Counted from the first letter of the stretch, positions 10,164-20,760 are shown. The stretch: DNA of 64,000 nucleotides from Paralithodes platypus (GCA_032716605.1 CM064538.1:20169682-20233681), one strand, 5' to 3'. Program-made: numbers and translations. Notes: generated by a model not told the origin, from the sequence alone.

Positions 10164-10534
10164 GGGAAAGACCTATTGTATGTTATTCAGTGGGTTTAGT
10201 GAGATCGTATTTACCCCTTAACGTCCTAGAAATAGATTAGAAGGGGGGCCAGAAAAACAACCCCCCCCCCCTTAAGAGGGTTTGTTGAGATCGTACTTAC
10301 CCATTTGAGTCGTAGAGGTTGAATGGCTAAAATTAGATGATTGTATGCCGTTTAACAAGGACCTATGTTACTAAGAGGGTTTAGTGAGATAGTATTTACC
10401 CCTAAGCGTCCTAGAAATTGAATATATGCTAAAGAAAATCGTCTAATGGTAACCAGAATAGGATGCCAATTACGTCATGGTGCTGAAGGGGTTGAGTTTC
10501 CCATCAATATTTGCCATTATCCTCTCCATCCTTC
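10164..10534. other. Unassigned segment with internal repeat
   Basis: Three related blocks of 'TTTAGTGAGAT.GTATTTACCCCT..CGTCCTAGAA' separated by a C-run. No gene seen. Present inverted at about 50965-51335. Confidence 0.5.
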
Positions 10535-11990
10535 TACCCCATCCACTAATATATTTTCTTTAGCTTCCCATCCCAATTATTCATTTTCCTTTCCATATTT
10601 TCTCCCTATTCCTTTCTCCCCCATCCACTAATATTATTTTAGTTTCCCATGCCTATTATTCATTTTTTAGTTTCCTCCCTAGACCTTCATCAAACTTAAA
10701 AATCACACCCATTAAATCCCCTTTCTAGATTAATTTGCACCAGTAATATCATTAAGTTTTCAATCACTATTGCTCATATTCCTTTCTATAATATCTTCCA
10801 TCAGTAATATTATCTTAGTTTCCCATCCCTATTATAAATTTCTTTTCCATTATATCTTCCTCTAATGTTATCTTACTTTCCCATCCCTACTATCCATTTT
10901 CCTTTCCATACATTATCTTTTACACCAATATTAGCTTAGTTTCCCATCCCTATTATCCATTTTCATTTCCATTAGCTCATTCACTAATATTAGCTTAGTT
11001 TCCCATCCCTATTATCCATTTTCATTTCCATTAGCTCATTCACTAATATTAGCTTAGTTTTCCATCCCTGTTTTTCATTTCCTTTCCGTTATCTCTTCCA
11101 CTAGTATTATCTTAGTTTTCCATCCCTGTTATCCATTTGCCTTTTCATACATTATATTTTCCATCAATATTATCTTAGTTTCCAATCCTTATTATTTAAT
11201 TTTCCTTCCCATACTGTATCTCTTCCATCAATATTATCTTAGTTTCCCATCCATATTGCTCATTTTCCTTTCCATTATCTCTTCCACTAGTTTTATCTTA
11301 GTTTCCCATCCATATTGCTCATTTTCCTTTCCATTATCTCTTCCACTAGTATTCTTAGTTTTGCATTCCTATTATGCCTTTTCTTTTCCATTATCTCTTC
11401 CATCAGTTTTATCTTTCTTTTCCATCCCTATTATCTATTTTCTTTTCCATATTTTATCTTTTCCACCAATATTATCTTAGTTACCCATTCCTATTTTTCA
11501 TTTTCATTTCCATTTTCTCTTCCTCTAATATTATCTTTCTTTTCGATCCCTATTATCTATTTTCTTTTCCATACTTTATCTTTTCCACCAATATTATCTT
11601 AGTTTCCCATTCCTATTTTTTATTTTCCTTTCCATTATCGCTTCCACAAATATTATCTTAGTTTCCCATCCCTATTATTCATTTTCCTTTCCATACTTTA
11701 TATTTTCCACTAATGATATCTTAGTTTCCCATCCCTATTATCCATTTTCTTTTCCATACTTTATCTCTTACACCAATATTATCTTTAAGTTTCCCATCCC
11801 TCTTTTTCGTTTTCCTTTCCATACTTTATCTCTTCTACAAATATTATCTTAGTTTCCCATCCCTATTATTAATTTTCCTTTATCTCTTTTACTAATGTTA
11901 TCTTATTTTATCATCGCTATTATTTCATTTTCCTTTCCAATATATCTTCCACTTCTTTGTTTACCATCTTTATTATTAATTTTCCTATTC
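10535..11990. repeat. Degenerate ~59-bp minisatellite
   Basis: About 25 diverged copies of a unit built on TTATCTTAGTTTCCCATCC, TATTATCCATTTTCCTTTCC and ATTATCTCTTCCACTAATA. The Phe/Ser/Leu-rich open frames across it follow the repeat period and are not genes. Near 10667-10745 a family-2 MITE remnant is embedded. Inverted copy at 49590-50990. Confidence 0.85.
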
Positions 11991-12125
11991 ATCCTTTTAT
12001 CCCCCCTATCCCCTAATCACTCCCTCAATTAAACAAATTCTGGCCCTCATTTACCAGTGAAAGCAATGCCTAGTAAACTCGTTAGCTTAATTATCATGTC
12101 AGTATTACTCTACTAAGTCTGCTCC

Positions 12126-12128
<3 letters not shown>

Positions 12129-12168
<40 letters not shown>

Positions 12169-12173
12169 TTGTT

Positions 12174-12226
<53 letters not shown>

Positions 12227-12229
12227 TAA
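12129..12229. repeat. (ATT)n microsatellite
   Basis: About 100 bp of ATT trinucleotides with one interruption. The right-arm copy (49390-49456) is shorter and uninterrupted. Confidence 0.95.
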
Positions 12230-13071
12230 GATGCTGACTACCACCAGGAGTAGCCGCACGTCAAACTATCTGTCACCTGTTCGTTTTACCGAGGGGAAGG
12301 TGTTGAGAGGATACAAGAGCCAGGTGTACAAGTGGTATTATTTAAATAAGTTTAGCAAGGTACATTTGAAGGTTTATTTATACAAGGTAAATGCATCACC
12401 AATAAGAATCATGAATAATGGTAACAATAATACAATAGGTAATAGTCATAAACATACAACATATTTAGGATATATATATACTGTATATTACAACACATAC
12501 TACATGTATATAGATGTAAATAATGGTGAATACTATCAATGAAAATCAGGATGTGTTGGGGAAAGCCCTAGCTACAAGCTAGTGTAGGTGTGTGTATGGC
12601 AGAGTTTTTCCCTTATAGTTATGCAGAAGCCTGGTAACAGCCTAGTGATTAGACAGACATGGTAAAATATAACTATAGTGGAAGTATTTACTTTATGGAT
12701 AGAGTGTTGGGGTTTTAATAGGCAACTGGAATATAATGTATTACGTTAAAGGGGACCTGAAAACCAGGCCATGGTTATGCAAGCGTCCGATTAATACTAA
12801 CTTGGACTAATGAGTCTCCAAGAAGCTTGAGAGCATTCAAGGTCCTAGAGCTTGGGAGCAGTCTAGGTCTTCTGAAAGTTCACACTCGGGATTAGCTGTT
12901 GATATCAGAAGTCAGGCCAGATGGCACCTGTAGAAGCCTGTAAGCATTCAGATCTCAGGGAGGGGGATGAGATAATTTTGCCCTACCTGGCCTGAATACC
13001 TATTCACTTCTCAGGTGCTCTCTGCTGCAGGTATGTTACATGGAAAAAGGGCACGGTGAAGCGTTGGTCTC
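12230..13071. other. Unassigned single-copy-like DNA at the inner end of the inverted repeat
   Basis: No convincing gene. The 103-codon frame at 12231 is broken in the paralogue and has no recognisable features. The inverted match to 48541-49389 stops at about 13071 (..GCGTTGGTCT), which defines the inner breakpoint of the arm. Confidence 0.6.
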
Positions 13072-13305
13072 AGGTATGTTGTAGGCTGTGGTTCTGGTGA
13101 GGGGGGTAGGGGGGAGAGCGTTCCGGGATTGAGGGGGTTTGCTATGATTTGTGGTGAGGGGACCAGGTGGGTAGTAGCCGCATTTTCTGTCGTGACTTTT
13201 AACCTGGTGCTGGAGGGGGAGACTTGGGTATTTGGGCCGCTGGGAAGGGGGACTTCGGTATTTGGGCTTCACATTTTCTTGGGACTTTGGTATAACATTA
13301 TTACT

Positions 13306-13323
13306 ATGATTATAATAATTATA

Positions 13324-13363
<40 letters not shown>

Positions 13364-13420
13364 GTAGTAGTAGTAGTAGTAGTAGTAATAGTGTTATTTT
13401 TGTTATTATTATTATTTTCC
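13306..13420. repeat. ATT/TAG trinucleotide array
   Basis: (ATT)n passes into (AGT)n. The Asn- and Ile-rich frames across it are artefacts of the repeat. Confidence 0.9.
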
Positions 13421-13559
13421 TCCCCATCCTCATCAGTGTTGTCTTCCATTCCAGCAAATCTCCCCTCTATTCAATTGACCCCTTTATCCACTAATACTAC
13501 CTTTCCATTTCCCTCCTGTCTCCCCCCCAGCCCCTTCCCCAGTTTCCTCCCTATGGCTG

Positions 13560-13973
13560 ATGCAATGTAAACAGTGGCATTCCCCAGGACTCAGTGTTGG
13601 AACCTATCCTGTTTATAATTTACATAAATGACATTGACGAAGGGATAAAAAGTATGTCTAAGTTTTCAGATAACAAAAACAAAAACAAAAAATAATAAAG
13701 TGACATCAGCAGTACTTTGGCAACAATTGCAAAGTGATCTTGACATTTGGCAGAAAAATGGCAAATTAAGTTCAACATTGAAAAATGCAAAGTGTTACAC
13801 ATTGGTAGTAACAGCCTTCACAAAGACTACTCCATGAATAGCAATCCACATACAAATGTGGTTAAAGAAACATATCTGGGAGTTATAATATCTAGTGACC
13901 TAAAACCGAGTAAACCATGTACAGAGGCAGTCAAAATAGCTAATTAGTTGGTGGGATTCATTGGTAGAACAGT
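13560..13973 (+). pseudogene. CR1-like LINE RT fragment (part 1 of a shattered copy)
   Basis: Translated in pieces it reads SGIPQDSVLEPILFIIYIND (the RT motif normally G.PQGS.LGP..F..YIND), then a degraded FADD-type motif (FSDN), then WQIKFNIEKCKVLHIGSNSL, ETYLGVIISSDLKPSK and a Phe-Ile-Gly-Arg block ending at 13973. Those blocks match the LINE at 37353-39871 in order. An insertion (family-1 MITE at TTAA) interrupts it here, and further pieces follow at 14344, 14814, 16738 and 18148. Catalytic Asp codons are lost and several stops are present, so this is an old dead copy. Confidence 0.75.
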
Positions 13974-14343
13974 TTAAGGGGAGTCACATTTTTTTTCTCT
14001 CCTTTTCTGTCTTTCCCTGGCTTGTATCCATTCGGCCTACTGTTGTAAGATGTTTATCCCCATCCAGGTGTCGATTTCTTCCTGGTGAGCGATTGCGAAC
14101 CAGCATTGTATGAAGAAATCCGGCTTCGCCGGAGATTTTTTTTTTATCGAAAAATTTACAAATTTAGCTTGCTGTCAAAACAAAAATATATATATGTTGG
14201 CTCGCTACCGCTCGCCGGTAAAATATTGACACCTGGAAGGGGGTAAACGTCTTAAAACAGTAGGCTGAATGGGGCCGAATGTATTCAAGCCAAAGAGAGA
14301 GGGAGAAAAAGAGAAAAAAAGCGTGTTAGTCCCCCTTCATTAA
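13974..14343 (+). mobile_element. Family-1 MITE inside the LINE fragment
   Basis: TTAAGGGGAGTCACA start, CCCCCTTCATTAA end; the internal landmarks of family 1 are all present. Confidence 0.75.
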
Positions 14344-14418
14344 AATCATATAAAGTCTTACCAACGCTACACAACCCACATTGTGTGCAGTTCTGGTCAC
14401 CACACTACAGGAAGGACA
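14344..14418 (+). pseudogene. CR1-like LINE RT fragment (part 2)
   Basis: Matches the L.YC.QSW.P.YQKDI region of the LINE (here read with shifts as HCVQFWSPHYRKDI-like) and stops at TTAA 14419. Confidence 0.65.
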
Positions 14419-14813
14419 TTAAGGGAACCCATACCTCGCTTTGTTTTCTCTTTCTCTCCCTCTCTCTTTGGCTTGTATCCATTCGGCCCCATTCAGCCCC
14501 ACTCAGCCTACTGTTTTAAGACGTTTACCCCCATCCAGGTGTCAATATTTTCCTGGCGAGCGGTAGCGAGCCAGCATATATATATTTTTCTTTTGACAGC
14601 AAGCTAAATTTGTAAATTTTTCGATAGAAAAATTTCTCCGGCAAAGCCGGATTTCTCCATGCAATGCTGGCTCGCTATCGCTTGCCAGGAAGAAATCGAC
14701 ACCTGGATGGGGATAAACGTCTTAAAACAGTTGGCTGTATGGGGCCGAATGGATACAAGCCAGGGAACGAGAAAAAAGGAGAGAAAGATAAAAAAGCCGG
14801 TGACCCCCCTTAA
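14419..14813 (-). mobile_element. Family-1 MITE, second insertion in the LINE
   Basis: Inverted orientation: TTAAGGGAACCCATACCTCGC start, GGTGACCCCCCTTAA end. It sits exactly at the LINE codons ACATTAATAAA. Confidence 0.8.
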
Positions 14814-15357
14814 TAAACTGGAAAAAGTGCAACGCAGTCACAAAAATTATACCTAGATTTCGAAACAAACCATACGAGAACCATATGAAACAAACCATAC
14901 GAGAACCATATGAAACAAACCATACGAGAACCATATGAAACAAACCATACGAGAACCATACGAAAACCATACGAGAACCATATGAAACAAACCATACGAG
15001 AACCATATGAAACAAACCATACGAGAACCATATGAAAACCATACGAGAACCATATGAAACAAACCATACGAGAACCATGAAACAAACCATACGAGAACCA
15101 TACGAAAACCATACGAGAACCATATGAAACAAACCATACGAGAACCATATGAAACAAACCATACGAGAACCATACGAAAACCATACGAGAACCATATGAG
15201 AACCATATGAAACAAACCATACGAGAACCATATGAAACAAACCATACGAGAACCATATGAAACAAACCATACGAGAAGTGTCTAAAGGAACTAAATTCGT
15301 TCAGCCTAACCAAACGCAGATTGAGAGGTGATCTAATAGAGATTTTCAAAATTATTA
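14814..15357 (+). pseudogene. CR1-like LINE RT fragment (part 3) containing a minisatellite
   Basis: Begins NKLEKVQR..., matching the LINE block NKLERVQRRVTKMIPS, and continues to the codons for NKPYEE. There the sequence is tandemly amplified (14868-15283), after which the LINE resumes with LKELNSFSLTKRRLRGDLIE and IFKIIN. This is a decayed fragment and not a gene. Confidence 0.75.
14868..15283. repeat. ~24-bp minisatellite derived from LINE sequence
   Basis: About 18-20 copies of units such as CCATATGAAACAAACCATAC GAGAA, with shorter variants (CCATACGAAAACCATACGAGAA). The flanking LINE sequence GAAACAAACCATACGAGAA supplies the founding unit. The 182- and 190-codon Val/Phe/Trp-rich open frames on the minus strand are products of this periodicity. 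Confidence 0.9.
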
Positions 15358-15490
15358 ATTTCGCGATTTTACGACCTTTCACCCCATTTATTTGTCAATA
15401 TTAAGACCTTTCCTACAATTTTGATGTCGATTTGTTTTCCTGGCGAGCGATAGCGAGCCTGTAACATAGTAGTAACCGGGAATTTTATTA
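15358..15490 (+). mobile_element. Family-2 MITE fragment
   Basis: CGATTTTACGACCTTTCACCCC, TTGTCAATATTAAGACC and CTGGCGAGCGATAGCGAGCC blocks, truncated on both sides. Confidence 0.65.
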
Positions 15491-15539
15491 AATATAAATT
15501 GAAAGATATACACCCATCTTTGGCTGATACGGTCGCGCT

Positions 15540-15754
15540 AATAAGTCATGTCCAGCTGTCATTACGTTTGGCTTGATCTGTGCTGTATTAATGTCCGTCA
15601 GATGTTGAATAAGGTGGCTAGGTGTAGGAACATGTTTGTATATTTCACTCGATATGAAGAAATGAAGCTTAGATATTGCTGATAACAATTATTGATGATA
15701 ACAATTATTGATCAAAACATTCTTGGTGCCGAGTATCACTTATTAACGCGACCG
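15540..15754 (+). mobile_element. 215-bp MITE with TA target duplication
   Basis: Ends CGGTCGCGCTAATAAGT...ACTTATTAACGCGACCG form near-perfect 17-bp inverted repeats and are flanked by TA on both sides (15538-15539 and 15755-15756). That pattern fits a mariner/Tc1-mobilised MITE (inference). Related copies at 18399, 20212, 43786 and 47721. Confidence 0.8.
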
Positions 15755-15814
15755 TACATCGGCAGTTAGTAGTATTTGTCTTTTTATTGGGTCATAATTG
15801 AGGAGTTACTTAAT

Positions 15815-16737
15815 GTTATAATTGAAATCCGCAGGTTTATAGCTGAAATCTGCAGGTTATCTTGAGTTCAGGTTATTATTAAATTTATAAGTGAGATGTG
15901 CAGGTTTGTAATTATATATTCTGTATATTGATAATTGTAGTATAGTATATAATATAATTATATAAGTTTTTAATTGAGTCTGTATATTTATAATTGAAGT
16001 ATGCAGATATATAATATGTATTCGCAGGATTATAATATATATTATATAGTAGGTTTATAATTAAATTCTATAGGTATATAATTGATATCTATAGGTATAA
16101 TCGTATAATATATAATTACCGTTATTTATAGCGAACAGACATAATTGAAGTCGTATATAATTTAAACAAAATAATTATAATCCGTATAGTCTATAATATT
16201 AATTATATAGTATAGTATATAATTGAATTATGCAGGTTTATAATTGAAGTATATAAGGGTATAAATATATAATATAGGTTGGATAATTGAAGCTACCACA
16301 GATCTTTATAAGTAAAGTCCACAAGTATATCATTGAAGTCCGCAATACATTAATTGAAGTACTGCAGGTTTAAAGGTGAATTACATAACCTGCATAACCA
16401 TTGAAGTAGTTTTATGTTTTTGTCTGCATCATTAATAAGGTGCTCAGTTTTGTGTTAAAAGTAAATTTACGTCAGTAAAGAAAACAAATATTCAACATTT
16501 TTATATCTGGCGGCGTCTGGTAGTTGACTGTCGTGCAAATTTCGCGCCTTCCAGTATTGTGATGACGTCACAGATTCCGATAGTTGTCAGGCAACAGAAA
16601 TTTACCTTTAACTTGACCCAATTTATTTTATATGTTCGTGGCAAATTTAAGGATATTCCCAATAATGGTGTAATACTAGAGCCTTTAACATTCTGCTGAA
16701 TAACTTATCTCACATTTTTTCATCTTTGTGTAATTCA
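15815..16737. repeat. Degenerate 21-bp repeat and AT-rich DNA
   Basis: Scattered decayed units of the 1-1402 minisatellite (TTGAAATCCGCAGGTTTATA and similar) are mixed with TATAGTATAGTATATAAT tracts to about 16380. 16381-16737 is AT-rich with no gene seen. Its counterpart at 42009-42473 has amplified a different unit. Confidence 0.7.
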
Positions 16738-16896
16738 CCTTTAAAGTAAGTGATTACTTCACTATCGACCGATCAAACTTCACTAGAAATAACGGTTGCA
16801 AGATTATAGGAAAGCGATTTAATTATATTGAAGCAAAATACTTCTTCATTTGTGTTGTGAACATTTGGAACAGACTACCTTCAAATATTTAATACT
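16738..16896 (+). pseudogene. CR1-like LINE C-terminal fragment
   Basis: Reads DYFTIDRSNFTRNNGCKIIG, then FFICVVNIWNRLPSN, matching the YFTIDQSNYTRGNGCKIIG and FFNRVVNLWNGLP blocks of the LINE at 37.35-39.87 kb. It stops at TTAA of a MITE and continues at 18148. Paralogue at 42474-42621. Confidence 0.75.
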
Positions 16897-17668
16897 TTAA
16901 GGGGGGTCACCTGTTTTATTTATCTTTCTCTCATTTTCTCTCTTTCTCTGGCTTGTATCCGTTCGGCCGCATTCAGCCTACTGTTTCAAGACGTTTACCC
17001 CCCTCTAGGTGTCAAAACTGTCCTAGCGAGCCAGCATATATATATATATTTGTTTTGACAGCAAGCTAAATTTGTACATTTTTCGATAGAAAAATGTCTC
17101 TGGCGAAGCCTGATTTTTCCATACAATGCATGGCTCGCTATCGCTCGCCAGGAAGAAATTGACACCTGGACGTTGGTTGAGAGACTCAGACCAAGAGTGA
17201 GAGCAGTGAAAATGAATTACTTAAGAAGTGCGTGCGGAGTTACATGGAGGGATAGACAGACTAATGAGGAAGTAAGAAGGAGGTGTTGTGTGGAGGTAGA
17301 TGTACTGAAAAGTGTGAAAAGGAACAACTTGAGATGGTTCGGCCATATGGATCGTATGGAAAGCGAGAGAATGACTAAGAGGGTGTATGAGAGCGAGGTG
17401 GAGGGACAGAGAGGGAGAGGTGGAAGGATGGAGTGAGGAAGTATATGAACGAAGGCGGTGCTGGTTGGGGGGAGGGGCGTCGACTGAATGGGGACAGAGG
17501 TGCATGGGGGCGGTTTGTTCGTGGCCACCCCTTCGGGGATCACGGCGTCAGGCAATAGATAGATAGATAGATAGATGGGGATAAACGTCTTAACACAGTT
17601 GGCTGAATGGGGCCAAATGGATACAAGCCAAAGAGAGAGGGAGAAAAGAGCGAGGTGGGCTCTCTTAA
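16897..17668 (+). mobile_element. Family-1 MITE carrying a nested LINE fragment
   Basis: TTAAGGGGGGTCACC start at 16897 and CTCTCTTAA end at 17668. The MITE is split at GACACCTGGA (17170) and resumes GATGGGGATAAACG (17575). The paralogue at 42622-43016 lacks the split. Confidence 0.8.
17171..17574 (+). pseudogene. 3' fragment of a second LINE family with (GATA)n tail
   Basis: The open frame at 17173-17436 reads VRAVKMNYLRSACGVTWRDR, NEEVRRRCCVEVDVLKSVKR and LRWFGHMDRMESERMTKRV, the typical C-terminal tail of RTE/Jockey-group LINE RT proteins (EM.YLR...G.T..DR..NE..R, LRWFGH..RM). A further shifted frame to about 17550 gives FVRGHPFGDHGVRQ, followed by a GATA repeat. It is 5'-truncated, and its absence from the paralogous MITE at 42622-43016 shows that it inserted after the duplication. 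Confidence 0.75.
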
Positions 17669-18151
17669 CGCCTTACGAGCGGGCCCGTAAGGAATTTCTA
17701 CTACCCGCCAAGCGGGTGGTTTTACCCTAAATGGCCTTGTTTCCGTGCTCTTTTTTCATGCATAAACAAGAGCCAGAGCGTAATACAATTATGTATCCCT
17801 GAAAGGGCGTTAATTCAGCTTTCCAATGACACCAGAACCATCCTCCTACGACCACGCGTTCTCTTGTAACGATCGTGCAAGACGAAGGAAAAATCCCTGA
17901 AATACGGTAATTTCTTGACATAATACCCTGTGTAGTGAGGGAGGGAGGGTGGATGTGTGTGGAGTAAACGTCAGTAGGCCCGCGGGACCCGTGGCGAACG
18001 GTCAGAGGCTGACCTACGCTCCGCCCACCGCTCGTCTCTCTCTCAGAGGCAATATTGCTCCAAAATTGCACACAGACTTAAGTCGGGCCCCGCTCTTTGG
18101 GCAGGTGTTCTCTATATGGACTTAAGTCGGGCCCCGCTAAAGAAGGGTTAA
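17669..18151 (+). mobile_element. TTAA-bounded unclassified element, left copy
   Basis: Begins after TTAA (CGCCTTACGAGCGGGCCCG) and ends GGGCCCCGCTAAAGAAGGG-TTAA. The paralogous site at 43013-43016 has a single TTAA followed directly by AGAACCGTC, so this is a clean insertion. The central part is homologous in reverse to 27907-28255. The minus-strand frame of 114 codons has no recognisable domain. 'CTTAAGTCGGGCCCCGCT' occurs twice near the right end (18078 and 18120). Confidence 0.7.
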
Positions 18152-18192
18152 AGAACCGTCTACATAAATACTTGGCTACTAACCCTCACTTA
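18148..18192 (+). pseudogene. CR1-like LINE extreme C-terminus
   Basis: LKNRLHKYLATNPH-like codons match FKLRLDKYLASNRD of the LINE. This is the last piece of the copy shattered over 13.56-18.19 kb. Paralogue at 43013-43044. Confidence 0.65.
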
Positions 18193-18311
18193 ACACCATT
18201 TATTTTAGAATAAATCCAAAACTCGTAATGAAGAAATTAAGTAACACCCCGTTCTTAACAATATTCATCAATTACAAAACCCCAATGCACTTGAATAAGC
18301 TAATGAAAGCA

Positions 18312-18382
18312 TGTGGTCCTCCCGGTATTCGAACTCGGGGCACCACACCCAGAACATAAGCATCTAAACCATTACACCACCA
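18312..18382 (-). repeat. tRNA-like SINE head, left copy
   Basis: On the minus strand GGTGGTGTAATGGTTTAGAT resembles an A box and GAGTTCGAATACCGGG a B box, with roughly 71 bp of tRNA-like length. The acceptor ends do not pair well, so I read it as a SINE head and not a functional tRNA gene. Duplicate at 43700-43770. Confidence 0.6.
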
Positions 18383-18398
18383 ACACAAGACTGATGTA

Positions 18399-18550
18399 CG
18401 GTCGCGCTAATAAGTCATGGCCCAGCTATCATTACGTTTGGCTTGCTCTGTGCTGTATTAATGTCTATCAGATGTTGAATAGGGTGGGTAAGTGTAGGCA
18501 CATGTTTGTATATTTCACTCGATATGAAGAGATGCAGCTTAGATATTAAA
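18399..18550 (+). mobile_element. TA-flanked MITE, truncated copy
   Basis: Starts TA-CGGTCGCGCTAATAAGTCATG. Its right third is replaced by the segment at 18551. The paralogue at 43786 is truncated at the same internal point (CTTAGATATTG). Confidence 0.7.
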
Positions 18551-18625
18551 ATGTAAAACTTGCAAACTAAACAAACCAAAATTGGGACAAGGACAATATA
18601 AAGTCAAATTAAATTATCATTGATG
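18551..18625 (+). repeat. ~75-bp dispersed segment
   Basis: AAAATGTAAAACTTGCAAAC through AAATTAAATTATCA recurs almost identically at 32443-32517. It is absent from the paralogue near 43935, so it is an insertion in this copy. Nature unknown. Confidence 0.6.
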
Positions 18626-18960
18626 CCACAAATTACTAATTGAACATGTCTGCATACCTTTTTATCCTGGCCGGATTTTGTTGTCTTTATTTGTTTCCAA
18701 GATCTTAGATGTAGAATGAGCGTAGACTACTAATTGTTCTCCTTTCGTCCAATCCTATCAGAATTTCCATATCAGTTTTTCCATAGTGCTTGGTATATTT
18801 GTCCTACTCTTTCCACGTCAGCAAAAGTTGGAGGGAGTGGTGGGTGGGGAGGAGCCTTCTGCTTTACTATCCTTTTCTTAACCTAGTAGTTAGCAGCTTA
18901 GCAGTGTAGATATCCAAACTGTCTTTTTGTGTACTTCCTTTGTATGTCTTTGTATTCCTT
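18626..18960. other. Unassigned spacer
   Basis: No gene recognised. It matches 43955-44192 of the paralogous block. TTAA at 18878-18881 is the empty site of the 1.75-kb insertion found at 44193-45944. Confidence 0.6.
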
Positions 18961-19390
18961 TGCCCCCCCCCCCCACACACACACACACTCGCTCTACCAC
19001 ATTCCCTACTCATCATCATCTCCCTCAGTCACTAAACAATCTGGTCCCCCTCTCTCTACTTCCCCCCCCCCCACACACACACACACACACACTCGCTCTA
19101 CCACATTCCCTACTCATCATCACCTCCCTCAGTCACTAAACAATCTGGTCCCCCTCTCTCTACTTCCCCCCCCCACACCCACACACACAATCTGTCCTCC
19201 CTCTCTCTACTCTCCCCCCCCCCCCCCCCACACACACAATCTGGTCCCCTCTCCTACTTCCCCCCCCCCCCCACAAACACACTAAACAATCTGGTCTGGT
19301 CCCTCTCTACTGCCCCTCCCCCCCCCCCACCCACACACTCTACTTCCCCCCCCCCCCCCCCACACACACACACACACAATCTGGTCCCCC
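18961..19390. repeat. C-run/(AC)n-rich tandem repeat
   Basis: Five to six diverged units of C(8-14)-(AC)n followed by TCTGGTCCCCCTCTCTCTACTT. The paralogue at 46030-46220 has about three units. Pro/Thr/His-rich open frames here are not genes. Confidence 0.85.
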
Positions 19391-19654
19391 TCTCTCTACT
19401 TCCAAGTCCCTGTTCAAAATCGGAATTTGTTTTGATGGGAAACAAGTTCGAAGGATTTTCGAACTTACTTTCGAATTTAATACCGAGTGGATATTTTCGA
19501 GCATAATTCCAATTAGCACTTTTCAAACATAATTCAAACTAGAACATTTTGAACTAAATTCCAACCACTTAGTTTTTGGCCTTTTCGAACTTACTGACGT
19601 TTACTTGGAAGAAATTCGAACACGTACCTGTTGCAAACCCTGCACTATCAACAC
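19391..19654. other. Spacer with TTCGAA-rich imperfect repeats
   Basis: Multiple 'TTCGAACTTACT', 'TTTTCGAACATAATTC' type half-sites. No gene. Collinear with 46221-46456. Confidence 0.5.
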
Positions 19655-19985
19655 GTACTTATTACCACGTACGTATTACCACCTACGTATTACCACGTAC
19701 GTATTACCACCTACGTATTACCACGTACGTATTACCACCTACGTATTACCACCTACGTATTACCACCTACGTATTACCACCTACGTATTACCACCTACGT
19801 ATTACCACCTACGTATTACCACGTACGTATTACCACCTACGTATTACCACCTACGTATTACACTACGTATTACCACCTACGTATTACCACCTACGTATTA
19901 CCACCTACGTATTACCACCTACGTATTACCACCTACGTATTACCACCTACGTATTACCACCTACGTATTACCACCACATTATTAC
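19655..19985. repeat. 14-bp minisatellite CCACCTACGTATTA
   Basis: About 23 copies, with CCACGTACGTATTA variants at the left. It is preceded by a single copy of the 31-bp unit that is amplified instead in the paralogous block at 46457-47546. The Tyr/His/Leu-rich frames of 130-171 codons are periodic artefacts. Confidence 0.9.
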
Positions 19986-20211
19986 CACCTACCTTAACCT
20001 ACCAATATACCACCTACTTATTACCACCTACTTATTACCACCTACTTATTACCACCTACGTATTTCCAACTAAATTTTATAATATTACATACGACCCTAT
20101 TTTCAAGTCCCTCTTCAAAATCGGAAAATTGGTTCGTGGGAAATAAGTTCGCAGGTTTTCCAACCTAATTCCACGTACCTATCTACCAAAAACTAGCACG
20201 AACTTATTGTA
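19986..20211. other. Spacer, collinear with 47547-47720
   Basis: No gene; AT-rich, with further weak CCACCTACTTATTA units to about 20070. Confidence 0.5.
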
Positions 20212-20422
20212 CGGTCGTGCTAATAAGTCATGTCTCAGCTGTCATTACGTTTGGCTTGCTCTGTGGTGTATTAATGTCTGTCAGATGTTGAATAGGGTGG
20301 GTAAGTGTAGGAATATGTTTATATATTTCACTCGATATGAATAAATGAAGCTTAGATGTTGCTGATACCAATTATTGATCAACACATACTTGGTGCCGAG
20401 ACATCACTTATTAGCGTGACTG
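20212..20422 (+). mobile_element. TA-flanked MITE, complete copy
   Basis: CGGTCGTGCTAATAAGTCATG...CACTTATTAGCGTGACTG between TA 20210-20211 and TA 20423-20424. Copy in the paralogous block at 47721-47931. Confidence 0.85.
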
Positions 20423-20435
20423 TACACGTATCACT

Positions 20436-20760
20436 TTCCCCCTCATCATCTCCCTCCCTTTCCTCCCTCCTCCTCCTCATCATCTCCCTCCCTTTCACTC
20501 CCTCCTCCTCCTCATCATCTCCCTCCCTCCTCCTCCTCATCATCTCCCTCCCTTTCCTCCCTCCTCCTCCTCATCATCTCCCTCCCTTTCACTCCCTCCT
20601 CCTCCTCATCATCTCCCTCCCTTTCACTCCCTCCTCCTCCTCATCATCTCCCTCCCTTTCACTCCCTCCTCCTCATCATCATCTCCCTCCCTTTCACTCC
20701 CTCCTCCTCATCATCTCCCTCCCTTTCACTCCCTCCTCCTCCTCATCATCTCGCTCACTC
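20436..20760. repeat. ~35-bp pyrimidine minisatellite
   Basis: About nine units of CTCCCTCCCTTTCACTCCCT + CCTCCTCCTCATCAT with length variants. The paralogue at 47955-48465 has about 14 units. All-pyrimidine strand; Ser/Pro/Leu-rich frames are spurious. Confidence 0.9.

Larger units (their letters stand above)
5546..13071 (+). repeat. Left arm of a large inverted duplication
   Basis: Landmarks occur here in the order Academ-like middle, N-terminus, TIR, MITE, LINE tail, family-1 MITE, foldback MITE, 59-bp repeats, ATT array, and the same landmarks occur in inverted order at 48541-55975. Because the transposon flanks also match, this is a segmental duplication rather than two transposon insertions. 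The two arms differ by scattered substitutions and small indels. Confidence 0.9.

Noticed and set aside
12231..12542. 103-codon frame as a small gene
   Set aside because: The paralogue at 49074-49316 is shorter and out of step upstream, and there is no recognisable feature.
14722..15382. Three overlapping Val/Trp/Phe-rich minus-strand frames
   Set aside because: Created by the ~24-bp minisatellite within a dead LINE.
19576..20146. Tyr/His/Leu-rich frames of 130-171 codons
   Set aside because: 14-bp repeat read in three frames.
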